From the NCBI GenBank assembly GCA_937921775.1, contig CAKZUK010000178.1:1-38077 (forward strand): a DNA stretch of 38,077 nucleotides, read 5' to 3'. Below are positions 1-7,884 of this stretch, piece after piece; positions within the stretch are counted from its first letter, which is position 1, and each line of letters opens with the position of its first letter. The position numbers were made by a program, and so were the translations under genes. The notes below the pieces were generated by a model that saw only the letters and a program-made list of their open reading frames with translations, was not told where the DNA came from and searched no databases. The stretch is from an uncultured Saprospiraceae bacterium. Lineage in GTDB: Bacteria > Bacteroidota > Bacteroidia > Chitinophagales > Saprospiraceae.

Positions 1-1
1 A

Positions 2-451
2 GGTGTTCGACCAGCGATTAACGTAGGTATCTCGGTATCTCGTGTAGGTGGTAACGCACAGATCAAAGCAATGAAAAAAGTATCGGGTACTTTGAAATTG
101 GATCAAGCGCAATACCGTGAATTGGAAGCTTTCGCAAAATTTGGTTCTGACCTTGATGCTGCAACTACTGCTATCCTTGAAAAAGGTAAGCGTAACGTGG
201 AAATCTTAAAGCAAGATCAGTACTCTCCAGTATCAGTTGAGAAGCAAGTTGCGATCATCTATCTTGGAACAAAAGGTTTGTTGAGAGATGTGCCAGTTAA
301 TAAGATCAAAGAATTTGAAGAAAATTTCTTGACTACACTTGAGTCTCGCCACTCTGATGTCTTGGATACTTTCCGTGCAGGTAAGTTGGATCCAGCAGCA
401 TTGAAGAAAGTAGAGGCATTGGCCGCAGAATTGACTGGTCAGTATAAGTAA
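2..451 (+). CDS. atpA: F1Fo ATP synthase alpha subunit, C-terminal part
   Basis: This is the last 149 codons of the alpha subunit; the gene begins outside the window and the reading frame starts at base 2. The first visible residues, [20 protein letters not shown], are the highly conserved stretch after the nucleotide-binding domain, including the VSRVGG segment that contributes to the catalytic interface. The rest is the helical C-terminal domain ([13 protein letters not shown] is diagnostic). The protein belongs to the cytoplasmic F1 head, which makes or hydrolyses ATP at the inner membrane. atpG follows 131 nt downstream on the same strand, the usual F1 gene order, so the two are almost certainly co-transcribed. 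An internal ATG at 71 is not the start, because conserved sequence continues upstream of it. Confidence 0.97.
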   Translation, partial: GVRPAINVGISVSRVGGNAQIKAMKKVSGTLKLDQAQYRELEAFAKFGSDLDAATTAILEKGKRNVEILKQDQYSPVSVEKQVAIIYLGTKGLLRDVPVNKIKEFEENFLTTLESRHSDVLDTFRAGKLDPAALKKVEALAAELTGQYK

Positions 452-468
452 TTTTGAAATAGTTTGAG

Positions 469-552
469 GACCGAAGACAGAAGACGGAAGTTTTCCCTAA
501 CGTAAGCTAGCGTTAAAGAAAAACTTCCGTTTTCGGACTTCCGTCTTCCGTC
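469..552. repeat. Heptad-built inverted repeat between atpA and atpG
   Basis: The left arm (469-502) and right arm (511-552) form a long imperfect hairpin with an 8-nt loop. The innermost stem pairs TAACG with CGTTA and continues through GGAAGTTTT/AAAACTTCC. Read toward the loop, both arms are strings of about 7-bp units such as GACCGAA, GACAGAA, GACGGAA on the left and GACGGAA, GACGGAA on the reverse complement of the right. It starts 17 nt after the atpA stop and ends 30 nt before atpG. No T-tract follows directly, so it may be a processing or attenuation element rather than a full terminator. Confidence 0.75.
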
Positions 553-582
553 TTTTATAATAGAGTCACAACAATTTAAGAA

Positions 583-1479
583 ATGGGTGCAAATTTAAAA
601 GAAGTACGTGGGCGAATTAAGTCGGTAAAGTCAACGCAGCAGATCACCAGAGCCATGAAGATGGTTTCGGCATCAAAGCTACGTAGAGCACAGCAAGCTA
701 TTACAGAGATGCGTCCTTATGCAGATCGTTTGAACGAAATGCTAGTACACATCCTTTCCAATTCGGAAGGTTCTGGTTCTTCTCTATTTGGAGAAGAACG
801 TTCGATTAGAAAAGCACTTTTGGTAGTGGTTACTTCTAATCGTGGATTGTGTGGTGCTTTTAATACCAACGTGATTAAAGCTGCGGAAGCAACGATCCAA
901 TCGAAATATGCTCCTTTAGCCGAAAGTGGTGATCTAACGATCCTGACAATTGGTAAAAAAAGTTTTGACTACTTCAAGAAACGTCATATGAAGTGTGAGA
1001 AAATTTCAGATTATACTGAGATTTTTTCTGATCTAAGTTTTGAGAATGTTTCTCAGGTATCACAGTTAGTGATGGATGAATTCAAAGCAGGTAATTTTGA
1101 TTCTTGCCATGTTTGTTATGGTCGTTTTAGAAACGCAGCGGTTCAGATTCCTGAATCTGTGCAGTTTTTGCCAGTAGAGAAAATGACGCATGATGATGCC
1201 AAGGTGAGCAAGCACAAGGATGATTATATCTTTGAGCCAGATCAAAAAACTTTACTGGAACAGTTGGTTCCTAGCATCTTGCAAACAACTTTCTTCAAAT
1301 ATTTATTGGATACACATGCTTCTGAGCATGGTGCTCGTATGACGGCCATGGAAGCAGCAACTGAAAATGCTGAAGACATGTTGAAGAACCTAAAAATTGT
1401 ATACAACAAAGCTCGACAGGAAGCGATTACAAAAGAGCTTTCAGAAATTGTGGGTGGAGCTGCTGCTTTGGAAGGATAA
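583..1479 (+). CDS. atpG: F1Fo ATP synthase gamma subunit
   Basis: A complete 298-residue gamma subunit, the rotating central shaft of the F1 motor. The N-terminal helix MGANLKEVRGRIKSVKSTQQ and the following ITRAMKMVSASKLRRAQ are the conserved signature, the SNRGLCGAFN motif lies near residue 90, and the C-terminal helix has the family pattern ARMTAMEAATENA...NKARQEAITKEL. The length is normal for Bacteroidota. The ATG start gives exactly the conserved N-terminus. It follows atpA after a heptad-built inverted repeat and is closed by a strong intrinsic terminator 22 nt downstream, so atpG is the last gene of this transcript. Confidence 0.98.
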   Translation: MGANLKEVRGRIKSVKSTQQITRAMKMVSASKLRRAQQAITEMRPYADRLNEMLVHILSNSEGSGSSLFGEERSIRKALLVVVTSNRGLCGAFNTNVIKAAEATIQSKYAPLAESGDLTILTIGKKSFDYFKKRHMKCEKISDYTEIFSDLSFENVSQVSQLVMDEFKAGNFDSCHVCYGRFRNAAVQIPESVQFLPVEKMTHDDAKVSKHKDDYIFEPDQKTLLEQLVPSILQTTFFKYLLDTHASEHGARMTAMEAATENAEDMLKNLKIVYNKARQEAITKELSEIVGGAAALEG

Positions 1480-1501
1480 GAACAACAAAAACTATAAACG
1501 G

Positions 1502-1534
1502 AAGTGCTATTCGGAAACGAATAGCACTTTTTTT
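1502..1534 (+). terminator. Intrinsic terminator of the atp operon
   Basis: A perfect 12-bp stem, AAGTGCTATTCG / CGAATAGCACTT, closes a GAAA tetraloop and runs directly into seven T residues. It lies 22 nt after the atpG stop. This is a textbook rho-independent terminator. Confidence 0.95.
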
Positions 1535-1866
1535 GGTTTATAATAGAGAGGCAGCTAAATTAATTGTTCTGTAATTATTTTAAGGATAATGATTTCAGGA
1601 GTAGCTACTCGATGTAAATTTAGCTGTATTTCGGTTGCCGAACTTTAGAGGAAGACTAACAATTGATTTTGGGAATCGGAATAAGGTTTTCCATCCTGCC
1701 TGTCGACTCGTCAGGTTTTTATCTAGCTCCAAATGTAAATGCCAATTATGTCCAAGCATTGGCTATCTATCAGCTATTTGCAACTAAATGGCACCTTTTT
1801 CTGTTTTTTACGTTATCTTAGTTACCGGTTTTTGCCGATGAAATGGAGCTTATCCAATAAAAAAAG
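1535..1866. other. Non-coding gap after atpG
   Basis: No supported gene was found in this roughly 330-nt stretch between the atp terminator and the structured leader of the next gene. It has no good TAnnTTTG promoter match. It is AT-rich, with short unrelated inverted repeats only. A long open frame on the minus strand (1822-2208) overlaps the conserved nucleotidyltransferase gene antisense and has no recognisable features, so it is not called. Confidence 0.5.
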
Positions 1867-1938
1867 TGTCAGCGGACAGCCTTCTCTTGAAAACAAGAGC
1901 AGGGACGGAAGGAAATGACATATTTTATGGGATAGCCC
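1867..1938 (+). promoter_or_regulatory. Structured 5' leader of the nucleotidyltransferase gene (candidate RNA element)
   Basis: Three nested helices can be drawn: TGTCA (1867-1871) with TGACA (1916-1920), CCTTC (1880-1884) with GAAGG (1908-1912), and CTCTTG (1884-1889) with CAAGAG (1894-1899) closing an AAAA loop. A small GGG/CCC hairpin (1929-1938) follows, ending 12 nt before the ATG. The internal loops are purine-rich. I do not recognise a known riboswitch family. A 26-codon open frame (ATG at 1838, TGA at 1916-1918) runs through the same bases and might be a leader peptide. Confidence 0.35.
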
Positions 1939-1950
1939 GAAAGAAAAAAT

Positions 1951-2946
1951 ATGAAAGCGATTATTCCAGTAGCTGGGGCAGGTACGCGCCTCCGACCACA
2001 CACATATACTCAGCCAAAGCCACTGATTCCAGTGGCCGGTAAACCTATTATTTCTTTTATCATTGAGAAGCTGATTGCTGTTGGTGTTGATGATTTTGTC
2101 TTCGTCATTGGATATCTGGGTGAAAAGATAAAGCTTTATGTAGAGCAAGAGTATCCGGATATTAAGATGGAGTTTATTCAACAGAATGTGAGACAGGGAT
2201 CTGCACACGCTATTTGGACTGCAAAAGATGCTATTCGTGGGGCAGAAGAGGTATTTATTGTGTTTGGAGATGTGATCATCGATGTAGATATGGAAGAAGT
2301 AATGGCACAGGAAACATCTTGTGTGGTTGTCAAAAAAGTAGAAGATCCTCGTGATTTTGGTGTGGTAGAATATGGCGATGATAAGTTTATAAAAAGAGTA
2401 GTCGAAAAGCCAAATATCCCAAAGTCAGATATGGCAATGGTTGGTTTTTATAAAATAAAGGAAGTGGATGCTTTGCTTGATGCCGTCATTTATAATGTCG
2501 AAAATAACATCATGAGTCATGGTGAATTTCAATTGACAGACGCATTAATGAAAATGATCGTAGACGGAGTCAAGTTTTCATCAGTTCCTGTAAATAATTG
2601 GTTTGATTGCGGTAAGAAAGAAATTCTATTGGAAACCAACGCGATGTTATTGGATAAAGAAGGTTATGCATCTTCCAACTTACCAAGTTATGACAGCACC
2701 ATTATTATCCATCCGGTGAGTATTGGTAAAGATTGCAAAATTTCTAATTCCATTATTGGACCACACGTTACCATTGGTGATAATGCTGTGATCAATTATT
2801 CGATTGTCAAGGAATCGATAATTGGTAATTATGCAACGATTGAAGATGTGGTGTTACATCAATCCATAGTAGGAAGTGATGCTGCAATTAAGGGTTCCAA
2901 TCAGAGTTTGAACATTGGAGATAATACGGAGATTGATTTTAGTTAG
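1951..2946 (+). CDS. Sugar-1-phosphate nucleotidyltransferase with left-handed beta-helix tail
   Basis: A 331-residue cytoplasmic enzyme predicted to join a nucleoside triphosphate and a sugar 1-phosphate to give an NDP-sugar and pyrophosphate. The N-terminal NTP_transferase domain (about residues 1-235) opens with the pyrophosphorylase signature GAGTRLRP...PKPL (residues 9-24), has the metal-binding Asp in VFGD (D107), and carries GEFQLTDAL and NWFDCGKKE further on. The C-terminal 80 residues contain isoleucine-rich hexapeptide-like repeats (KISNSIIGPHVTIGDNAVI), consistent with a left-handed beta-helix. This resembles glucose-1-phosphate thymidylyl- or mannose-1-phosphate guanylyltransferase-like proteins, but base and sugar specificity cannot be fixed from sequence. 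No other sugar-pathway gene is nearby. The ATG start sits just after a structured leader. Confidence 0.88.
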   Translation: MKAIIPVAGAGTRLRPHTYTQPKPLIPVAGKPIISFIIEKLIAVGVDDFVFVIGYLGEKIKLYVEQEYPDIKMEFIQQNVRQGSAHAIWTAKDAIRGAEEVFIVFGDVIIDVDMEEVMAQETSCVVVKKVEDPRDFGVVEYGDDKFIKRVVEKPNIPKSDMAMVGFYKIKEVDALLDAVIYNVENNIMSHGEFQLTDALMKMIVDGVKFSSVPVNNWFDCGKKEILLETNAMLLDKEGYASSNLPSYDSTIIIHPVSIGKDCKISNSIIGPHVTIGDNAVINYSIVKESIIGNYATIEDVVLHQSIVGSDAAIKGSNQSLNIGDNTEIDFS

Positions 2947-3062
2947 AGAAAAAAGAGAAGGAAGCCTCCTACTGTCACGAGTCACGATTAGCCGAGAAAT
3001 TCCCATTTCTATTTCCATGTTCTAATGTATTTCTATCGTGAATTTTACGTCCACGGGGAATT

Positions 3063-6000
3063 CTAATCCCCATTCTTAATCCCTTCCACATAATACATGT
3101 CAATTTCCACATCATGCTTTATCGTTATTTTTCCTCGATGTGTACATTCGAAGCGATCTTTTACTAATTCATAAGTCGATTGAGATATGTTTACTTTTCC
3201 GACTTCTCCGTTGTCTTCGAGTCGAGCGGCAATGTTGACCGTGTCACCCCAAATGTCATAGGCAAATTTTCTAATACCAACAATACCGGAAACCAAGGGC
3301 CCAGTATGAATACCGATACGCGTTTCAAAGTAAGGTTGATTTTTAGCAGATTTTTCGGCAGCCAGCTTTTTCATAAACACTTGAATATCTAAAGCCGCTT
3401 TTACCATATTGACAACGCTTCCTTCATCTGGTGTAGGTATCCCACCAGCACACATGTAAGCATCACCAATGGTTTTGATTTTTTCCAAATCATAGCGCTC
3501 CATGATTGTATCAAACTCACGGAAGCATAAATCAATTTCAGCAACCAACTCCTCCGGCTCCAATAGTTGACTAATGAGCGTAAAGCCTTTAAAGTCAGAA
3601 AAGAAAACAGTAACGTTTTCATGGCGCTTCGCTTTTGCTTTACCAAACATTTTTAATTCCGCAGCAATTTCTGAAGGTAAAATATTGAGTAGCAGTTCAT
3701 CTGATTTTTTCATCTCTCGCTCAAGATCGAGTGTGCGGGCGTGAACTTCTTTCTTTAGTTTTATTTCTCGTTGGCGGGATTGATATAAACTATATTGTGA
3801 AATCGCCATTAAAACGCCAAGCAGCAAAGCACTGCAAAAAGCAATGAACCACCAGGTTTTGTAAAAGGCTTGTTGAATATGAATTGGGATAGCCAATTCT
3901 TTTTTATTCCAATCGCCATTCCCACTTCTAGCTCTCACCTTCAAGGTGTAGTTACCATGAGGGATGATGTTATAGCTGGCTGTGTTTGTTGTTGATTCCT
4001 TTGACCATTCTTTTTCATAGCCATCTAATTTGTAGCTAAAATAGTGTGCACCCGGATTGGCATAATTTGCCAAAGCAAATTGAAAAGTAAAAAATTTATC
4101 TCGCCAGGAAATATCTAATTTTTGACCATCACCAATTCCCGTTTTGTAAGAAATAAGGCTATCAATATTGCCATCCAATTTTGAAAATTCACTCAATAAT
4201 ATTTTTCCTTCTCGTTGTTCTTTTTGACGAAGAAAGTGAATGCCCGGTTTGAAAGCATTAACACCATGTAAGCCACCAAAGTACATAGTACCATCTGAGG
4301 TTTGATGAAAAGAAATACGGTTAAATTCATTTCCCGAAAGGCCATCATCCTTGTTGAAATTAATAAAGCGTTTTTCATTTATGCTAAAGCGAGATATTCC
4401 CAAATCAGTACTCACCCAAATAGCACTATCTCCTTCTGAGAGTAAACCATTAATAAAGCTATTGGCTAAGCCATGATTGGTAATGTAGACAGAGATTTGT
4501 TCTGTTTCTATGTTCAATTGGTGAAGGCCGTTGCCTGTTGCGATCCATAGGCTACCAAGTTTGTCTTCGTGGACTCCGTTTACTTTGTTGTGCAAAAGAG
4601 TGGGCCCGTTTTTATTCTCCGTGTGGTAATGAGCGAGTGTGCCCATTTCCTTATCGATTTTGTAAAGACCATTTTCAAGTGTTCCCAGCCAAATATAATT
4701 ACCAGTCTTGCCTTGATAAATATAACTGATGTCAATATTTTGAGTATCGATTATCCCTGTAAGGTCAACAAAGTTTTTCAACTCTTTAGAGGAAGTATTG
4801 TAGCTGGCAATACGATTGCGAAAACCAAACCAGACCAAACCTTCATTGTCAACCATGACGTCTCCAAGATCTGTTGTAGGCATGTCAAGAATACTGTCAA
4901 CCCTCATGTTGCTGAGGTTAATTCGTCTTCCGTTTCCTGTCCAAATCGAGTTCTGATAATGCAAAAGTCCAAAAGGAGGATTATGGAAAGGAGTACTTGG
5001 GAAAAGCGGGCCTAAGGTATTCGTTTTTGTATTGAGGACATGAATGGAATTGTAATAGCTGAAATAAATGTTTCCATTTCCATCACTTGTCATTCCCCTC
5101 ATACTACAACTTGCATCCTGACAGTATTCATTTCCATCTGACATATAATGTGTAAACAAGTCATCAGAACTTACAGCTCTTATTAAACCGAAGTCGCTTG
5201 CAATCCAAATAATTCCAGTTTGATCCTCAAAGATGTCGCGGTAGTTAACGGTGTATTTGGTGATGTCTCTAATGTTTTTATCAAAGTCTAATGTTTTTTT
5301 GCTGAGTGCATCATACATCCATAAATTCCCCATTCCTCCAACCCAAATATTTCCGTTTTCTTTTACATGAAAAGTAGAAAAGACACTTCGGTTGACCAGT
5401 GCATTAGAGGCAGGATGGAGTTCAAAATCGCGTGAGCCTTTTTTGATAAAATAAATTTCACCATTATTCATCAAAGCCCAGAGCGTACGATCCTTTGTAA
5501 CTTGCATTTGAGTAACCCAAGCTTTTGATTGACCCTTGCCTAGGACAAACTGATTGACTTCTTCCCCGTTTTTATCAATCTCTAATAAAGTATTTTCGTC
5601 GTAGCTAAAAAAGATGTAGCCACCTAATTCGACAATTGCTCTTTTTGCAAAAGTACCTTTGCAAATCATGATGTCGCGCACCCCGATTTCAGAATTTGAT
5701 TTGTGTAAAACAGAACTTCCAGTTTCAGGTGAATAAGCAAAGGACCAAAGATTTTTTTTGCTATCTATGAAAAGACTAGTGAGTGCGGTGCCTTCATTTT
5801 CAGTAGAGGAGCTGTGTTCTAAGTCAAATTCTTCGAGATAGTTGCTGTTTGTATTAAGGCGGGCTAATTGACGAGGAAGTGATAACCAAAGTACGCTGTC
5901 TGATTCAAAGCAAATGTCTGAAACGTAATCATCGGGAATATAGCTATCTGGTTTGGATGTTCCGTATTTGAGAAAATTTTTGCTATCAAAACGATTCAAG

Positions 6001-6188
6001 CCACTGATAGTCGCCACCCAAAGATAGCCCGCTGAATCTTGTGCAACTTTAAAGGAATTTCGATGACTGAGTCCTTCCTCAAAGCCATATACCTTAAACT
6101 GAATCTGATCAGCAACAGATTGAGCCAATATATTATCAAAAAGGCAAAATATCAGGAATAGACAACAGTATTTTTTCAAAAAAATCAT
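3063..6188 (-). CDS. Periplasmic Reg_prop/Y_Y_Y sensor fused to class III adenylate cyclase
   Basis: A 1041-residue membrane receptor predicted to make cAMP. A signal peptide (MIFLKKYCCLFLIFCLF) leads into about 700 residues of Reg_prop-type beta-propeller repeats, with recurring patterns such as LWVATISGLNRF, IWIASDFGLI and LWIATGNGLHQL. A Y_Y_Y domain follows (YKLDGYEKEWS), then one transmembrane helix (WWFIAFCSALLLGVLMAISQ), a basic coiled coil (REIKLKKEVHARTLDLEREM) and a C-terminal cyclase domain from about residue 855. The catalytic set looks complete: metal Asp865 and Asp909, adenine-selecting Lys905 and Asp978, and transition-state Asn985/Arg989 (VNIAARLE). I chose the start at 6188 because it places the signal peptide at the N-terminus; an in-frame ATG at 6218 would add 10 residues. 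In the same family this sensor usually drives a histidine kinase. It is transcribed divergently from cinA. Confidence 0.92.
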   Translation of the reverse strand: MIFLKKYCCLFLIFCLFDNILAQSVADQIQFKVYGFEEGLSHRNSFKVAQDSAGYLWVATISGLNRFDSKNFLKYGTSKPDSYIPDDYVSDICFESDSVLWLSLPRQLARLNTNSNYLEEFDLEHSSSTENEGTALTSLFIDSKKNLWSFAYSPETGSSVLHKSNSEIGVRDIMICKGTFAKRAIVELGGYIFFSYDENTLLEIDKNGEEVNQFVLGKGQSKAWVTQMQVTKDRTLWALMNNGEIYFIKKGSRDFELHPASNALVNRSVFSTFHVKENGNIWVGGMGNLWMYDALSKKTLDFDKNIRDITKYTVNYRDIFEDQTGIIWIASDFGLIRAVSSDDLFTHYMSDGNEYCQDASCSMRGMTSDGNGNIYFSYYNSIHVLNTKTNTLGPLFPSTPFHNPPFGLLHYQNSIWTGNGRRINLSNMRVDSILDMPTTDLGDVMVDNEGLVWFGFRNRIASYNTSSKELKNFVDLTGIIDTQNIDISYIYQGKTGNYIWLGTLENGLYKIDKEMGTLAHYHTENKNGPTLLHNKVNGVHEDKLGSLWIATGNGLHQLNIETEQISVYITNHGLANSFINGLLSEGDSAIWVSTDLGISRFSINEKRFINFNKDDGLSGNEFNRISFHQTSDGTMYFGGLHGVNAFKPGIHFLRQKEQREGKILLSEFSKLDGNIDSLISYKTGIGDGQKLDISWRDKFFTFQFALANYANPGAHYFSYKLDGYEKEWSKESTTNTASYNIIPHGNYTLKVRARSGNGDWNKKELAIPIHIQQAFYKTWWFIAFCSALLLGVLMAISQYSLYQSRQREIKLKKEVHARTLDLEREMKKSDELLLNILPSEIAAELKMFGKAKAKRHENVTVFFSDFKGFTLISQLLEPEELVAEIDLCFREFDTIMERYDLEKIKTIGDAYMCAGGIPTPDEGSVVNMVKAALDIQVFMKKLAAEKSAKNQPYFETRIGIHTGPLVSGIVGIRKFAYDIWGDTVNIAARLEDNGEVGKVNISQSTYELVKDRFECTHRGKITIKHDVEIDMYYVEGIKNGD

Positions 6189-6359
6189 AAAAATTGCTTC
6201 AGAAGCATTTGTTGACAAGTAGACTCGTTTTTACGAATTAGGGAACCTTCTTGACTTGAGATAGCTGTTAGTTCGACGAGCTTTGGTTTTTCTTCTTTGA
6301 AAGTAAAAAAAATAAGTTAAAAGACATCTATTATTGCCGCTTAGTTGTTTGTTTTGTAG

Positions 6360-6393
6360 CCACGAAAGTGGAAGTTGTTTAAAAACTTCGTGG
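6360..6393 (+). promoter_or_regulatory. Alternative hairpins in the cinA leader
   Basis: CCAC (6360-6363) can pair with GTGG (6368-6371) across a GAAA loop. Alternatively CCACGAA (6360-6366) can pair with TTCGTGG (6387-6393), enclosing AAGTT/AACTT. The two folds exclude each other and end about 30 nt before the cinA start, which would suit a conformational switch. This is a base-pairing observation only. Confidence 0.3.
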
Positions 6394-6422
6394 TATTGCT
6401 CAATGTCTCAACAAAAATAAAG

Positions 6423-7664
6423 ATGAAAGTACAAGTAATAACGATAGGAGATGAAATTCTCATTGGACAAATCGTGGACACCAATTCAGCATGGATGGGA
6501 GCTCAGCTCAACGATGCAGGTTTTGATATAGAAAATATAACCACGGTAGGAGACGAAGAACAGGCCATAAAGGAAGCGCTAGATCGTGCTTTTAGTCAGT
6601 CAGATATTGTGTTGATGACAGGAGGTTTGGGACCAACCAAGGATGATATTACTAAGAAGACCCTCGCGGACTATTTTGGGGTAGGAATGGTTTTTAGTGA
6701 ATCTACTTTCAATCGAATTCAACGGATGTTTGAAAAATGGGGTAGGTCAACTACTGAGGCACATCGCATACAATGCTACATGCCTGCCAACGCGACTTTG
6801 TTGTTTAACCAAATGGGAACTGCTCCTGGGATGTGGTTTGAACACAATGGGAAAGTGGCTGTATCGATGCCCGGTGTCCCTTATGAAATGAAGTATTTAA
6901 TGACGGAGGAGGTTATTCCAAAATTAGCGACACAGTTTACGCCAAGGCCAGTTATTCACCGTACTATTCAAACTATAGGAGAGGGTGAAACACGTATCGC
7001 TACTCGAATTGAATCGGTAACAGACAACTTGCCAGATTCTATAAAAGTAGCCTTTTTACCGGGTTTAGGTAAAGTCAGAGTACGTCTGACAACAACTGGT
7101 GATAATCAGAAGGAATTGCAACAATTACTGGATGAAAAGGTAAAAGAGATAGCAGCTTTGATACCCGAATTTGTATTTGGTTATGGAGATGATAAATTGG
7201 AAGAAGTCGTTGGGAAATTACTGATGGAAAAAGGTAAGTTTTTAACAATAGCAGAGAGTTGTACTGGAGGATATGTATCGCATCGCATTACTGCTGTTCC
7301 GGGCTCGTCCGCTTACTTTACTGGAAGTATCGTGCCTTATTCCAATGCAATAAAGGTAAATCAGCTAAAGGTCAAGCCCGACACCTTAAAAGAGTACGGG
7401 GCAGTGAGTGAGGCTACTGTCGTAGAAATGGTGAAAGGCCTTTTAGATTTGATGCAATCAGATATTGCCATTGCGATTTCAGGTATTGCCGGACCAGGAG
7501 GCGGATCAGAGGAAAAACCAGTGGGAACAATCTGGTTGGCGATAGGTGATAAAGACCGAGTAATAACGAGAAAGTTAAATTTAGGCAAGAAACGTTTACA
7601 AAATATAGAATATACAGGAAATCAAGCGTTAAATATGGTGCGGCAGTTTTTGTTAGAGGGATAG
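6423..7664 (+). CDS. cinA: CinA-family protein (nicotinamide mononucleotide amidase / damage-inducible)
   Basis: A 413-residue two-domain CinA. Residues 1 to about 170 form the MoCF-like domain (VITIGDEILIGQIVDTNSAW, MTGGLGPTKDDITK, SMPGVPYEMKYLM). The C-terminal part is the nicotinamide-nucleotide amidase domain, with the catalytic-serine region AESCTGGYVSHRIT and the SGIAGPGGGSEEKPVGT loop. In characterised relatives the C-terminal domain deamidates NMN to nicotinate mononucleotide during pyridine-nucleotide recycling, and the N-terminal domain may act as an ADP-ribose pyrophosphatase. I chose the ATG at 6423 because it gives the standard N-terminus; a longer frame from 6375 adds 16 non-conserved residues overlapping the hairpin leader. 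The following E2 gene is 220 nt away with its own promoter. Confidence 0.95.
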   Translation: MKVQVITIGDEILIGQIVDTNSAWMGAQLNDAGFDIENITTVGDEEQAIKEALDRAFSQSDIVLMTGGLGPTKDDITKKTLADYFGVGMVFSESTFNRIQRMFEKWGRSTTEAHRIQCYMPANATLLFNQMGTAPGMWFEHNGKVAVSMPGVPYEMKYLMTEEVIPKLATQFTPRPVIHRTIQTIGEGETRIATRIESVTDNLPDSIKVAFLPGLGKVRVRLTTTGDNQKELQQLLDEKVKEIAALIPEFVFGYGDDKLEEVVGKLLMEKGKFLTIAESCTGGYVSHRITAVPGSSAYFTGSIVPYSNAIKVNQLKVKPDTLKEYGAVSEATVVEMVKGLLDLMQSDIAIAISGIAGPGGGSEEKPVGTIWLAIGDKDRVITRKLNLGKKRLQNIEYTGNQALNMVRQFLLEG

Positions 7665-7775
7665 AATAACTTCCACCAATAATTCCAAAATAAACGAACA
7701 CTGATCTTAAGCCCATAAAGACTAAAGCCTTTGTTCTTATTTGCGAGTAGCAATCTCAATTTATTGTAAACACAA

Positions 7776-7807
7776 TTTTGATTAACTGCTTAATTCATGT
7801 AGCTTTG
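7776..7807 (+). promoter_or_regulatory. Bacteroidota-type promoter for the E2 gene
   Basis: TTTTG at 7776-7780 (-33 element) is followed after exactly 19 nt by TAGCTTTG at 7800-7807 (-7 element, consensus TAnnTTTG). Transcription would begin near 7813 and leave a leader of about 70 nt before the ATG at 7885. Confidence 0.7.
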
Positions 7808-7884
7808 TAAACCATTTGAACATCCTTAATAATACTCTCTTTTACATAGCGTAAGAGTCTGAGAATCAAACAATTATCAAACGT

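Noticed and set aside
1838..1918. 26-codon plus-strand frame before the nucleotidyltransferase
   Set aside because: Too short to judge from one sequence and it overlaps a foldable leader; kept only as an alternative explanation in the findings, not as a gene.
1822..2208. 128-codon minus-strand open frame
   Set aside because: It runs antisense through the conserved start of the nucleotidyltransferase gene and its leader, and its translation has no recognisable domain, signal peptide or lipobox.
4569..5015. 148-codon plus-strand frame inside the cyclase gene
   Set aside because: It is antisense to Reg_prop propeller sequence that is clearly coding on the minus strand.
7414..7716. 100-codon minus-strand frame at the end of cinA
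   Set aside because: Antisense to the conserved CinA amidase domain, with no features of its own.
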